Shown: piece by piece, positions 48,501-60,370 of the stretch | Numbering within the stretch: the first letter of the stretch is position 1 | Layout: the number at the start of each line of letters is the position of its first letter | DNA from: Solen grandis | Lineage: Eukaryota > Mollusca > Bivalvia > Adapedonta > Solenidae | Direction: 5' to 3' | DNA: 64,000 bases | NCBI GenBank assembly: GCA_021229015.1 | Contig: CM037790.1 | Coordinates: 56,787,690 to 56,851,689, forward strand | Translations under genes and position numbers: made by a program | The notes under the pieces: model-generated | Told to the model about the DNA's origin: nothing | The model's database searches: none | The model's input: the letters and a program-made list of their open reading frames with translations, nothing else

Positions 48501-50547
48501 TTAAAATGTTTGCAGTTTCAAAAATGATATCATAAGGTCAACCATTAGGAAGAATGGAATGGTTATTGAAACAAACAACAGACCAACAGCAATGTTTTCA
48601 TAGTCAAATATAGAAAATAAAAAAAATATTCAAAATTCGCAACTTATTTGTATACAAACTTCGCATATGTATGAGAACTACTTTATCCATTTTCGATTAA
48701 ATGAGAGAGAGAGAGAAAGAGAGAGAGAGACGGGGAGAACGGTGGATAAATATGATTGTTTCAAACGTAAATTAAAACATGTTTCATATACATGTCTTTC
48801 TTTTTTCTCTCTCCCGACTTTTATCCGTTCACGACGAAGCAATGAAAACTTGATGATATTTTGTAATCATTCTTTCGTACGGGATAATACGGACTATGGC
48901 ATTTAAATGTTTTTTTCTTTTTCTTATTTTGCATTGTACAGAGGTTGTCATGCCTTTGACGTTGACGACTTTCTTGCAGTTTAAAGTCTTGTGCATTCAT
49001 ATTCACTGCTCTGATGCAGTTCAAACTCAACGTTCACTCAATTTAGTCTCGATTCTAAAATCGTGTTTTGTTTTGAATGTTAAGTTTAGTGTCAAAACAG
49101 ATTAACATTTTGTGTATTTTGTGATTTTAAATACATGTCACTTTTTTTCAAAACAGTAACATAAAATGTTATCGTTTAAGATAGCATACGCGGGTAATAT
49201 ATTCGTGCGATTGGCAAATATTGAATAGAAATTTGAGTTTGATACAAGTCAAATCAACATTCATTGTTGAGTCACTGCTAATTTATCTTCTTTTTTTTCA
49301 ATAAACACTGCTATTCTGACTAGAATATCATGGGACCAAAAGTTTATAGAACTTTACAAACGGAATCCCGATACAATGTATTCATTTAGTTTTTACAAAA
49401 TGAATGGATAAATGGATTCGAAAGAATCCGAGGACTTCCACGTTCAAATTTACCTTGTGATGTTTGATATAGGTTAAACAAATCAGAGAAGGGGTTCCCT
49501 AAAAATCAAGGAACTTTCATTCCCTTGTGTCGCATTTGTATTTTTTTTTTAATTCTCTTCGAAAGGTATTTTCTCAGAATTACAGGGACTATTGGAGCTA
49601 CATGGGTATTTTCAGTATAAAACAGTGTTTGTATTTTGTTTGCATCCAGGGTATATCGAAGAAAAGTTTGAATTGTACGCAAAATATATGCGGCAAGTAC
49701 TCAGAACAGGTGCAGGAATGAAGTTTGGAGGTTACCGACTCATTTTTGGTAAATTGAAACTTAGAAAGCAAAATAATAATTCTTTAGATATATTTTAACG
49801 TGGTATTTTGTATTTCATTATTTCTTTGAAAAAAAAAAAGTTTCTTTTTTGATGTTGTTGATTTATTTGTTGTTGTTTCATATTTAGACATGTTAACATG
49901 TTGGTTAGAGAACGCACTCCCCATAACTGGGAGGTCGTAATTTTGATCACTAGGCACAATATGTCAAAGTATTTTTCAATTTAACATTGACTCGTATCCC
50001 TTTTTCTTGGCGATCTTATTTTTGTTGGCCCAGCATCAGGGTAAAATGTGACTGAGAGTGTGGTAACATGCGAATATCTACGAAGTGATAATGCAGATAT
50101 TTAAAATTAATTCTCTTTCTTTAATTCTCTAAGAGCGAAAGCTTTCACTCTTTCATTTCAGTCATCTTTAATTCTGAAAAACTTGCAATGTTACTGCTTT
50201 TCAGGGTTTGCATACTCGTAGTACCGCTGTTGTCACGCTTCTTTAACAACTGTCGCCAGGTAACTCATGGTACGATAGGTATACATGTTTCAAATTGCAA
50301 TTCACTTAAATGTTTTCAGTGATGGCATAAGTCCTGTATGGCAATAAAAAATACTCCACCTGCGGGGGGCGACCATTTTCATAATCTATTTTGTCATCAA
50401 CATCTTTAGTTTAGCCAACCTTCGGGTTCTTGTTCTTTACCTTCTTCGACGGTACTAGAAGTGTAGGTCTCGCTAGACGTTCGTGTCTCCTCTTCAACGG
50501 TATAATCAGTGTCTAGAGAAGAAAATTATTTCACTTTCAACTTGGGT
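44731..50547. other. AT-rich non-coding DNA downstream of the phosphatase
   Basis: No gene can be supported. (AT)n lies at about 45549-45592 and (GA)n at 48702-48731. A segment at 46366-46467 has splice-like borders and a Cys-containing open frame, and another at 49650-49750 reads EEKFELYAKYMRQVLRTG; neither belongs to a family I know. A degenerate tRNA-like SINE head lies near 49905-49960 (GTTGGTTAGAGAACGC...GGAGGTCGTAATTTTGATC). Confidence 0.5.
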
Positions 50548-50647
50548 NNNNNNNNNNNNNNNNNNNNNNNNNNNNNNNNNNNNNNNNNNNNNNNNNNNNN
50601 NNNNNNNNNNNNNNNNNNNNNNNNNNNNNNNNNNNNNNNNNNNNNNN
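50548..50647. other. 100-N assembly gap
   Basis: Exactly 100 N, followed by a run of 23 A. Confidence 0.99.
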
Positions 50648-52226
50648 AAAAAAAAAAAAAAAAAAAAAAAGTAATCTACATGGTCAGTTTTTTTTTATCT
50701 CCCTTTGTTTTTTTCCAATGAATTTTGCCCATAGAATAACTTAGAGAATATAGTGATAATATTCAGGAAATGACTTGAAACTGCATAAACAAGTAGATGG
50801 CAACTAGGAATAGTGCTGTGACTGAGAACAATAACTCTACCATCTCTCTTTATTTTTTTTTTATTTATTTTTTTTTTGGGGGGGGGGGGGAGCAAAACTC
50901 ATGAACAAAAGACCCAAGGACTTAAAACTTGAAACATAATATGATAGCAAGTAGGAGCAGTGCAGTAACCAAGAACAATAACCCTGCCTTGTCTGATTTA
51001 CTGATTATCTCCGTTTATTTTATATATCTTTTTTTTTGGCAAGAATATAATTCCAGGACTATTTGAGGTATTAATATGGAAACTTAAATATAATATAGAT
51101 AGTGAGTAGCAGAAATGTTATGATTATGAAACAGAACTCTGTTGGGTTCCATTCGTTTAAAATTAGCCCCCCCCCCCTTTTTTTTTTCGTCTTGAGCATT
51201 ACTCCATTACTATATAGAGTAAAGTCTATATATTTGACATACTTACATCACTCATTACTGGCTTTCAGTTGACATCAATTTTTTGACATCTGACCTGCTC
51301 AGACGGTGGCATAGTGTTTTTCGAACACATCTGGTTCCTTTTTTTTTTCCTCTCTCGCCTTTTTTTGCTTTTTGTTATTTTCGTTATTCTTTTTTTCGCC
51401 ACAGACATTTAGGTCCCGCCCCGCTGTGGGTTATCAAGGCGGGAAAATCAATAAAAAAAGTATTTAAAAATGAATTAAATAATAAATTAATCATTAAATA
51501 AGTTACACTTTCATTATCCGTGCAATAAATCATGAATGTACCCTTTCAGTTGGGTTACTGGGTAGTATCAGCTAAAGGAGAAACTTAGGGTATGTGCTAC
51601 GCGGCTCGATCGTTTACAGTCGCATTTCAAAAGTTTTCCCCTAGATTATTACTAAACCTTTTTTTTCAAGTTTCAAAGGTTTAAAATTTCAAGCAAGCCA
51701 AAAGGCCAGAACACCCATTCACATGGTAACAGAGCATGGCGACAGTACATAATCTATACAATAAACATCATATAAATGAATAAATACATAACATTTCAAT
51801 GAACATATTCAGATCACAATATCTAGCTTAGTAGTAATGTGACTTGAATTAAAATGCAATAGATGTAGGTAGATAACAACATTATATGTAAGCCACAGAA
51901 TAGCATGAACAAAGAAAGTATGGTATCGTTTATCATGAACATTTAGAGATAAAATATATAATTTTGTACAAATCTTATGTACATAAGGAGGCAAAAAGGT
52001 TCAGTATTATACCTATCCATATATATGTCTCGCCTTGTTGAAACGAATATAAGGTGTTCAGCGTCACAGACATAATGAATACTATAATTATTGACATCGA
52101 AAAACAAGTATGTAGAGAGCGACACGTAAATTCCCTCAAAAATTACATTTTATACATGTATTAGTAACTGTAATTTGCGTGTACAAATTACGTACACCGA
52201 AGTATGGAAGGATATTAACGCATAAA
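50648..52226. other. Non-coding DNA, low complexity in places
   Basis: Poly-T, poly-G and poly-C runs at 50850-50892 and 51167-51188; otherwise AT-rich with no gene seen. Confidence 0.5.
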
Positions 52227-52227
52227 T

Positions 52228-52480
52228 TGCATCTTGCATTTGTACATTACAACTTGCATTCGTACATTTACATCTTGCATTCGTACATTACAACTTTCAT
52301 TCGTACATTTACATCTTGCATTCGTACATTTACATCTTGCTTTGTGACTTGCACATCTTACTTTGTGACTTGCACATCTTGCTTTGTACATCTTGCATTG
52401 TGACTTGTACATCTTGCTTTGTGACTGCACATCTTGCTTTGTACATCTTACTTTGTGATATGAACATCTTGCTATAAATA
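52228..52480 (+). repeat. Minisatellite with two unit types (CATCTTGCATTCGTACATT and CATCTTGCTTTGTGACTTG)
   Basis: About 13 units of 17-20 bp. The left half has CATTCGTACA-type units and the right half TTTGTGACTTG-type units, so the array consists of two related families joined. Confidence 0.85.
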
Positions 52481-52826
52481 GTGTCTGTTATTCTCGTTAT
52501 TTAACACCATCAATTAACATTAATTTGATGAGATGAAGTCATGTTTAATATTCAAATTTAAATAACACCTTCCTCTTAACGAATGACAAATGTCAGAGAG
52601 CATAGCAGTAACAATGACGAATAGCCGAATGTGGAAAGCCGAATGTAAACAGCACAATACACAAGGCATAATACGATGCGACACCTGGTGTAATAATGAC
52701 GGGACGACCAAATTATGCTAACAGGTGGCGCTACGCATTTGTTGTCGGCAATTTCCGTAAATGACTGAAATATATTTTGAAGATAAACATAAGTTGGGGC
52801 CTACTAAAAGCTGGTCTCCAAATTAT

Positions 52827-52864
52827 CGACGGTCTCCGCCGGTCTCCGAGACCGGAGACCGTCG
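52827..52864. repeat. Nested palindrome of GGTCTCCG units
   Basis: CGACGGTCTCCG (52827-52838) and its exact reverse complement (52853-52864) enclose 14 bp that include another GGTCTCCGAGAC palindrome. The hairpin would have at least a 12-bp stem. Confidence 0.8.
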
Positions 52865-52899
52865 TTTAGTATGTAGTATATGGGGGGAGGGGATAGATC

Positions 52900-53800
52900 G
52901 GAGACCGACTGAGACCGTTTACATTTATAATCAAGTATTGTTTTTGTTCAATTAACGCACTTTTAAACCTGAAATTAGAAAAAAAAAATGATGTAAGTTT
53001 ACTGATAATAATGACTACAAAGGAAAACCCGGGCCCAGACCTCTACATAAAACCTTTCACATTATTTGAATTAAAAATCTTTATAATTATCAAAACGCAA
53101 TTTTAATCGGAATTCCGAAAATACTTTGAGTTAGCACATTTAAAATAAATAAAGTATAATTGGTGTAATTAATTTACACTGTTTCACACATTTACATTTT
53201 TAATGGTAGGTTTTCACGAAAATATTTGATTTGGCCTTTTTCAAATTTATCGTTGAAAAAAAAACAAAAAAAGAATAAAGAAACATACTTTGAAACTTTT
53301 TTTCATCAAAAACTTATGAAAGAAAATACACAAGAAATTTTCTTTACTCGCTAAATACTCAAAAGTAATTGATTTAGCAATATAAAAGAATGTAAATTTT
53401 TAAACTACCCTTAATAAACAAAATACGCCAGCGTTAATTAAATTACAAATAAGGTTTTGATGGTTGTGCAAAGCGGATATAGGACCGGATATAATAAACT
53501 TTGTATTCAAATTTAAAAGGTGTTTTTATATGTTTACAGCGTGTTTGGGTTTTAAATTTTGTTTTTTTTTCATTTTTGAGTTTACACACAAGAAAAGCCG
53601 TTTGGGAAAGGATGTATGTGAAATGCCTGAATTCACTGATAATTGGTTCAATGTGAAAAAAATGCCGCAAAAGGTATCACCAATCTCTTGGATAAAAAAT
53701 CTAGGAAAGACACAGTCTTGGCAGTGCTGTCAGTTTTAAAAAAAACTAATTTAATATTCAAATAAACATGATTTGAACCAGTAAAATTCATCCCATTTAA
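52900..53800. other. AT-rich non-coding DNA
   Basis: No gene or repeat of note. Confidence 0.5.
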
Positions 53801-56800
53801 ACAGCTTAAAAAAAATGTTACAACTATTGTATCTTTTCAAAATACTCGTATTTTGGGTGGGCAGTTTCCGTCCAAACCCGAAATTTTCCGAACTTGCGCC
53901 TTCTGCTGTCAAACCCCTTTGGGTTTCGCGTTCTATTTTGTCGCAATTTTTTTAATTTGTTTTTTAAGAAAAGACGATAAAAACGCCAAACTAGCGAAAA
54001 ATTTGAAATAAGGCTAAAAATTAAAAAAAAAAAATCCCTCATCCCATTGGGGGAAAAAAAAAGGTTTAAAGGGACGATTCCAATTTTAAAAAACCCAAAA
54101 ATGAAATTTAAGTTTGAAAAAAAAGGGGGAAATTTTTCGAATGAAAAAAACCCCTTTAAAAAACCCCGAATTAAAAATTAAATGATAAAAAGAAAAATTT
54201 TAAATATACAAAAAAAAATTTTTAAAAATTTTTACGAAGGAAAGATGAAAATTTAAAAAAAAGGGAAGATGTAAATTTAAAAGGGAAAAAAGAGGTAATG
54301 TACGAATGCAAGTTTAAATGTATGAATGCTTTTTTGTTTTTTCCAATGCAAGATAAAATTTTTTTTTTTTTTAATACCCTTCCATACCAAAAGCACATGA
54401 AAAAATCAATAAATTTTTTGTTTTTCTTTTATCAGACAAAAAAAAAACTTTTTTTTCTTTCCCCCATTGCGACGGGAAAAAAAAATTTTTTTCCCGTCGC
54501 AACAAATTTTTTACCTGTCGAAAGCTTTTTTTTACTTTTTGGGGGAAAAATTTTTTTCCCTGTTGCAAGTTTTATACAGTTTTTTAGAAAAAATTTTTTG
54601 ACTCTTTTTTTCAAGTATTTTTTAATTTAATAAAAAAAAATTTTTCCCAAAAATTTTTTTTGCTATTTTTAGATTTTCTTTTTTTTGGGGATATGTTTGT
54701 CTAATCAGCTTTTTAAAAACCCCAAAAAACATGTAATAATGGGGGCCCCTTTTGCAAAAAAAGTAAAATAGGGGAAAAAAAACCCAAAACCCCATTACAA
54801 AAAAAACTATTTTTGCAAAGAAAATTCAAAAAGAGTTTTTAAAAAAAAACAAAAGTTCAAAAATTTTGTGTGACCAAAATTAGGAAAGGGGGCCAAAAAA
54901 AAACCCTGAAATCGTTTTTTTAAAAGGGGGTTTCTTTGGTTCATTTTTTTGAACGGGGGGTTAATTTTCCCCCGGAAAACCCCAAAAAAAATTCAAAATT
55001 TCATTGATAAAAAAATTTTTGGTTTAATTATTTACGAAAAAGAATTTTTGAAATAAAAAAAAATTGAATGAAAAAAAATTTTTTAAAAAAGGGTTTTGGG
55101 CCCTTTTTAAATTTGATAAGGGAAAAGGGGGGAAAAAAAGAAAAAGAAAAATATTTCGTAAATGCAGTTTTGATTGTTGACCGAAAAAGCAGATTTTTCC
55201 CCGAAAGGGTTTTTTTTTTAAAAAAAAAAAAATTTTGGGCCCCCCCAAAAAAAAAATCGTAATTTTTTTTTCCCCTCTCAGACAGTCGAAAATTCTTTTC
55301 CCAAACCCCCAAAAAAAAAACCCCAAACTTTTTTTTCAAAAATTTTTAAAAAAAATTGGGGGAAAATCCCCCTTTTAAAAATTTTTTTTTCCCCTTTCCC
55401 CCCATTTGCCCCCGCCAAAACGGCCTTTTCCCCCCCAAAATTTAAAAAAATTTAATAATTTAAAAAACAAAAATTTTTTTAAAAAAAAAAAAATTTTAAA
55501 CCCCCAAAAATTTTTCCCCCCCCCCAAAAAAACAACCCAATTTTTAAAAACCCCCCCAAAAAAAAACAAAAAAAAAAAAAATTTTTTCCAAAAAAAAATC
55601 AAATTTATTACTTTAACCCCCCTTTCCCCCCTTTTAAAAAAAAACCCAAAAAAAAACCCAATTTTTTTTAAAAAAAACCCCCAACCCTTTTATCAAAAAC
55701 GTTTTTTTCCCGGGAAGGAACGCAAAATTTTTTAAAACAAAAATTTTTTAGTCACGTTTTTGGGGCGTTTTTAAAAAAACCCCCTGGGGCCCACAAAAAT
55801 TGAAACCCCGGACCCTTTTTTTTTCCCCAATAAAAAAAAAAAATCCGATGTCTAAAAAATTTAAAAAAAAAAAAGGGGTTTACCAACTTCGGGGAGCTAA
55901 AGGGGGCACCGGGGGGGGAAAAATTTTGTAAAAAAAATAAATTTAAAAAACGCCCCCTTTTTGGGGAAAAAACGGGAAAAAATTTTTCCCCCCCCTTTCT
56001 GTGGGGGGGAAAAATTTTTTCCCTTTCATAACTTTTCACATGAAAAAACAGAAATTATTTTTTTTAAAATTCCCCTGAAATTTATTTTTTCTATCGGATT
56101 TAAAAATTTAAAAACCCTTTTTGGGGAAACCCTTCCCCCCCAACGGAAGGGGAAAAAAAAACCCCCGAATCTAGACGTCCCCCCCGGGGGAAGGGTTTTA
56201 AACCCGGGGGCCCGAAAAAAATTTTTGTTGCGTTTGTATATGTTTAAAAAAAGGGGAAAAGTAAGATTTTTTTTGAAATATTTGTAAAAAAAAAAACGGG
56301 GGAAATTTTCCCTTTCCCCTTGGGGGAAAAAAAAAAAATCACGGGGGGGCTGACCTAAATAATGGGGGTTTTGGGGGGTTCATTCCGTTAAATCGATGTT
56401 CAAAAATGGGGCAAAATCAAAATCCCCACAAAAAATCCTGTTTTTCAGACATTAAAAATTTTTAAAAATTTTTTATTTTTTAACGGATATGGGGGAAAAT
56501 TTTCCCGCTGAAAGGGGGGGGAACCCCCAAAATTTTCCCTTTTGGGCCCACATTTCATAATTTTTTGCCCCCAAAATTTCCTGATGGGTCCCTTTCAGTT
56601 TTCCCCCTTTTTTTTTAAATATAGTGATTTTTTTTTTAATAAAGTTATGGATATAAACGCGGGTTTTTTTTTAAAGGAAAATTTTTTTTTGATCAAAAAA
56701 TTATGTAAAGGGAAAAATTAAAATTTTAAAAAACCGCTTTTTCCCCAAAGCGCTTTCGTGTGTGTGGGTGTTTTTGTGTTTTTGCGTGTTTTGTGTAAAG

Positions 56801-57586
56801 GGGGGTTTGGGTGTGTGTGGGGGGGGGGGAACAGCTAGGGTCCTGCCCCTCAAGTACCTGTTAAAAGGGGCCCCCGGTCACCCTAGCTGTCAAATTGTTG
56901 ATAAAAAAAGAAATTTTTTTTTTAAAAGGGGGGGCCCCTTTTTTAAAAAACCCCTTTAAAATTTTTTTACCGAAAACATATTTAAAAAAAGGGGGGACAG
57001 CTAAAAAATTTAAACCCGGGTTATGTGGCTTTTTTCAGTATTGATGTCTTTAGTTTGGGAAAAAAAAAGGGGCCCGAAAAACCCCCCAAAACCTTTTCCC
57101 CCAAAAAAATTTTCTACCCCTTTCTCTCTTTGACAATGCTTTTAAAACCACCCCCCCCTTTTGGGGAATTGCCCTTTAAAAGGGGAAATAAATTTTTTTT
57201 TATAAACAGGAAACTCCTTTTTTGATAAAAAAAAAACCTTTTTTTATTTGATTATAAAAAGAAAATCAGTATTTTTTTTTGGTTTTTGGTTTTAGATTAA
57301 AAAAAAAAATTTAAAAAAATTTCCGCTCGAACATGGTTTAAATTTTTTTTACGGTTTTTTTTTATATCGAGGCGTCCCTTTAAAAATTTTTAAATTTTTT
57401 TTAAAAAAATATTAAGGCCCGTGGAAAAATTTACCACATGTGTAGCCCCCCCTTTTTTGGCTTTTTTTTAAAAATTTTTCCTTTTTTTTTTGAATCTGAA
57501 AACAAATAGCCATGTAAATGTGTTTATTTAAAACGCATGCTATTGGGTGGTGATTTTCCCATTTTTTGGGGGGGTTGGGGGGCGAG

Positions 57587-57960
57587 TTTTCGCAGCGTTT
57601 TGTGGAAATCTCGGGGAGATTTCGGGAGAAAGTCAAAACACAAAATTTCCGCCAAGCCACGCGAAAAAAAAATTTTCGACTTTCCCCCGAAATCTCCCCC
57701 AAAATTTCGACTCCCCCAGTTTTCGACTTTCGGGAAAAAATTTTCGCCCCGCCCAGAGAAATAAATTTTTCGTCTTTTTCGATTTTCGTTTGGCCCCCCC
57801 AACCCCCTGGCGAGAACCCAAATTTTTCCTTTCGTCGAAATTCGCCCCGAAAAAAAAAAAAATCAACATTTCGTTTTTTTCCCCCTTTCATTTGGGGCCC
57901 CCTAAACCCCCCCAGGCGGAATTCAATTTTGCATTTCTCCCCCGGACGCAGCGCAAATGA
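57587..57960 (+). repeat. Repeat copy with TTTCGATTTTCGTTTGGCCCC core
   Basis: Shares its order of words (AGAGAAATAA, TTTTCGATTTT, TTTGGCCCCCCCAACCCC) with the reverse complement of 59790-60130. Open frames on either strand result from this repeat. Confidence 0.55.
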
Positions 57961-59789
57961 TTGAAAACCATGTACGAAAATCCTTTTCCCCCTGGGTTTA
58001 CTTATTGATTCATTTCCTTTTAAAACCCCGAGTGGTTTTGTGACGGAAAAACCCTTTATTTTTCTAATACTAAATAGCTTACTTTTCAGTAAAATGAAGG
58101 ACCCCTTTTTCCTCCTTTTCCCCGTTAGTTTGGGACATTTTTCCCTCTCACGGGTAAGGTTGCTCCTGAAAATGCACAAAAAAATTAAAAAATTAATTGT
58201 TTCAATTAAGTTTTTTTCTTGTTAAAATTCCATGTTTTCTACAAAATTTTAAAATTCTAAAAGGAAACTGGTAGTACTGAGTTTTTTTTAATTAATTTTT
58301 TTTGAAACAAGTTTTCAGATATTGTTCTCTTTAAAGTATTAACGCTAAAAATTAATTTTAATTTTTTCAGAATAGTATTGTAAGCTTTTGAATGCCCCGG
58401 ATGAAAATTTTGTGTATTTTTACATACCACAGGAAAATCTCTTACATCATTCCCCCGGGGCGTACTCTGTCCCCATGTTCACCCAAAACCAGGAATCTTG
58501 CTCCCCAAATGGCTAAAAAAAAAAAAAAAAAAAAAACCGTTTTTAAGGTTCATGTACCACCCCATTTTAAAAAAAAATTTAGAAGGCAAGTGGATGTTTC
58601 AACTGCTGATAGTTTCCCACGATCTACAACAAATAATTATGTTCATTTGGGGTTTTTTTAGTATTAATGTAAGATTTTTCACAACTACTTTTTTGTACCT
58701 TATTTTTGGTAAAAATTTTCATTGATTTTTCTTAAAAGATTTTAGTGTGGGGTTTGCTTTTTTGGAAAAAATTTGAGATAATGATAATTGAGAGAAATCA
58801 AAAACAACAGGAAACAGACAAAAAATTCAGGGGATGAGTGAAAGGAGGGTTACAGGGGTTATTTGGTTGCAACTTCATAACATCCCCGTTTTTTTTTTGT
58901 TAAAACCCCAAAACGAAGGACTTCGACTCTAATGGAAAAGCTACTAGCCTTCAGTGTTAAAAAACCTGGACCCCTTAAATCTACAATATTTCAGGCATAT
59001 GGTTTTAAAAATAGAAACCCAACCCCTACAGACCCCGGAAGGGGTTTTCGATGACAGACTAAAGTGCTTGGGAGTTTTTGAAAAACGCAGTAAGGACCGC
59101 AAATTTTGATTATGTAAAAAAATATTTATTTGAATTAAAAAATTAGCCCAAAAAGAAAGCCGAATTTTTTAGGTTATTTGAAAAATCCAAATTTCCACAA
59201 ATCTCTCTCTCTCTCTTTCTCTCTTTCACACACACAATTTAACACATCAAAAATTTAGAGATCATTTTTTTTTTACCCTGTTCACTGAAATTCCACTTCA
59301 AAGTTTAAGCCCCCTACGGGATAGCATCCAGCTAGCTATTTTGTACTAATAGCCTCACCAAATTTATACCATAGGTATAATTTTTTTTGAATTTTTTTCA
59401 TAAAATTATATAGGAAAGAAAATTACTCCCCCCTTGTTAAACATTTTTTAATAATACAATAAAAGGTTCAGGGTAATATTTATAAGTTGTAAATTAATTT
59501 TTTTAAAATTTGTCTGGGGTCAGGATTTTTGCATCTTAAATTAATTTTTAAAAATAGGGGCAAAATTAAAAAGGCCTTTACGATGTCAAAAAAAGTTCGT
59601 AAAAGTTTTCCTTTTACTATTAGACCTTTTTTTCAAGAAATAACCCTAAAAGGGGCCATTGTGCGATTTTAATATTAGAAATCGTTAAAAGCGCTTCCCT
59701 GCAAAATGTTGGATGCGTACCAAGGAAATCGAAATATTGATTCCCGCCCGGGGCTTAGGGGGATCCTAAGCGAAAAGGAAAAAGACAAT

Positions 59790-60130
59790 TGTTGTTTTTC
59801 GTGTTGAAGGCGTATTTGCAGCAAAATTTTCAAATTTGGATTGCCGGGGGTTGGGGGGGGCCAAAAAAAAATCGAAAAAAAAAAATTATTTCTCGTGGGG
59901 GGGAGCAAGTTTTTTGGGGGAAAAGTGAATTTTCGGGGCGGTTTTTGGGGTCGAAAAGACAAAAACAAAGAGGAATTTTCGGGGCGAGTTTTTCGGGGCG
60001 AAAAATCGAAATAATTTTTGCGGGGGGGCGGGGTTTTGATTTTTGCCCCAAATCGCTCCAAAAATTCGTTATCGGTTTTAATTTTCCCCCAAATTTTTGT
60101 CCGAATTTCAAAAATTTTTTGCAAATTCCC
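59790..60130 (-). repeat. Inverted copy of the 57.6-kb repeat
   Basis: The reverse complement reads GAGAAATAA, TTTCGATTTTTTTTTGGCCCC and CCAACCCCCGGC in the same order as the copy at 57587-57960, with homopolymer-length differences. Confidence 0.55.
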
Positions 60131-60269
60131 CCCGAAACCTGCCCAGAAAAAGGCAAAAACAGAACCAAAGTAGAAGATCCCGGGGAAATGCCCCCCCCAT
60201 ATAGTTTGACCTGCGGGAAAGTATATTATGAACTGGGGCATGTTAGGGCGCTATAATTAGCCTTGGTAA

Positions 60270-60370
60270 AGGGGGTGAACAGGATAATGTGACTGGGTTT
60301 GGATATGCCCTTTTTTCCGGGTGATATCGGGGTGACGCACTTTATCTGTTAAGTAGAATATCCCCAAAAC
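60270..60370 (+). repeat. Copy of the GGATAATGTGACTGGGT dispersed repeat
   Basis: Same core as copies at about 13080 (+), 14343-14470 (-), 16795-16925 (+) and 50030 (+). It shows that real host repeat sequence underlies the homopolymer-rich block. Confidence 0.6.

Noticed and set aside
49905..49960. Possible tRNA gene (GTTGGTTAGAGAACGC).
   Set aside because: The B box is degenerate and no acceptor stem closes; best seen as a SINE head.
57412..58179. A 255-codon minus-strand open frame and several overlapping ones on both strands.
   Set aside because: They lie in homopolymer-rich repeat sequence, have biased Lys/Phe/Pro/Gly composition on both strands, and match the inverted repeat copy at 59.8-60.1 kb.
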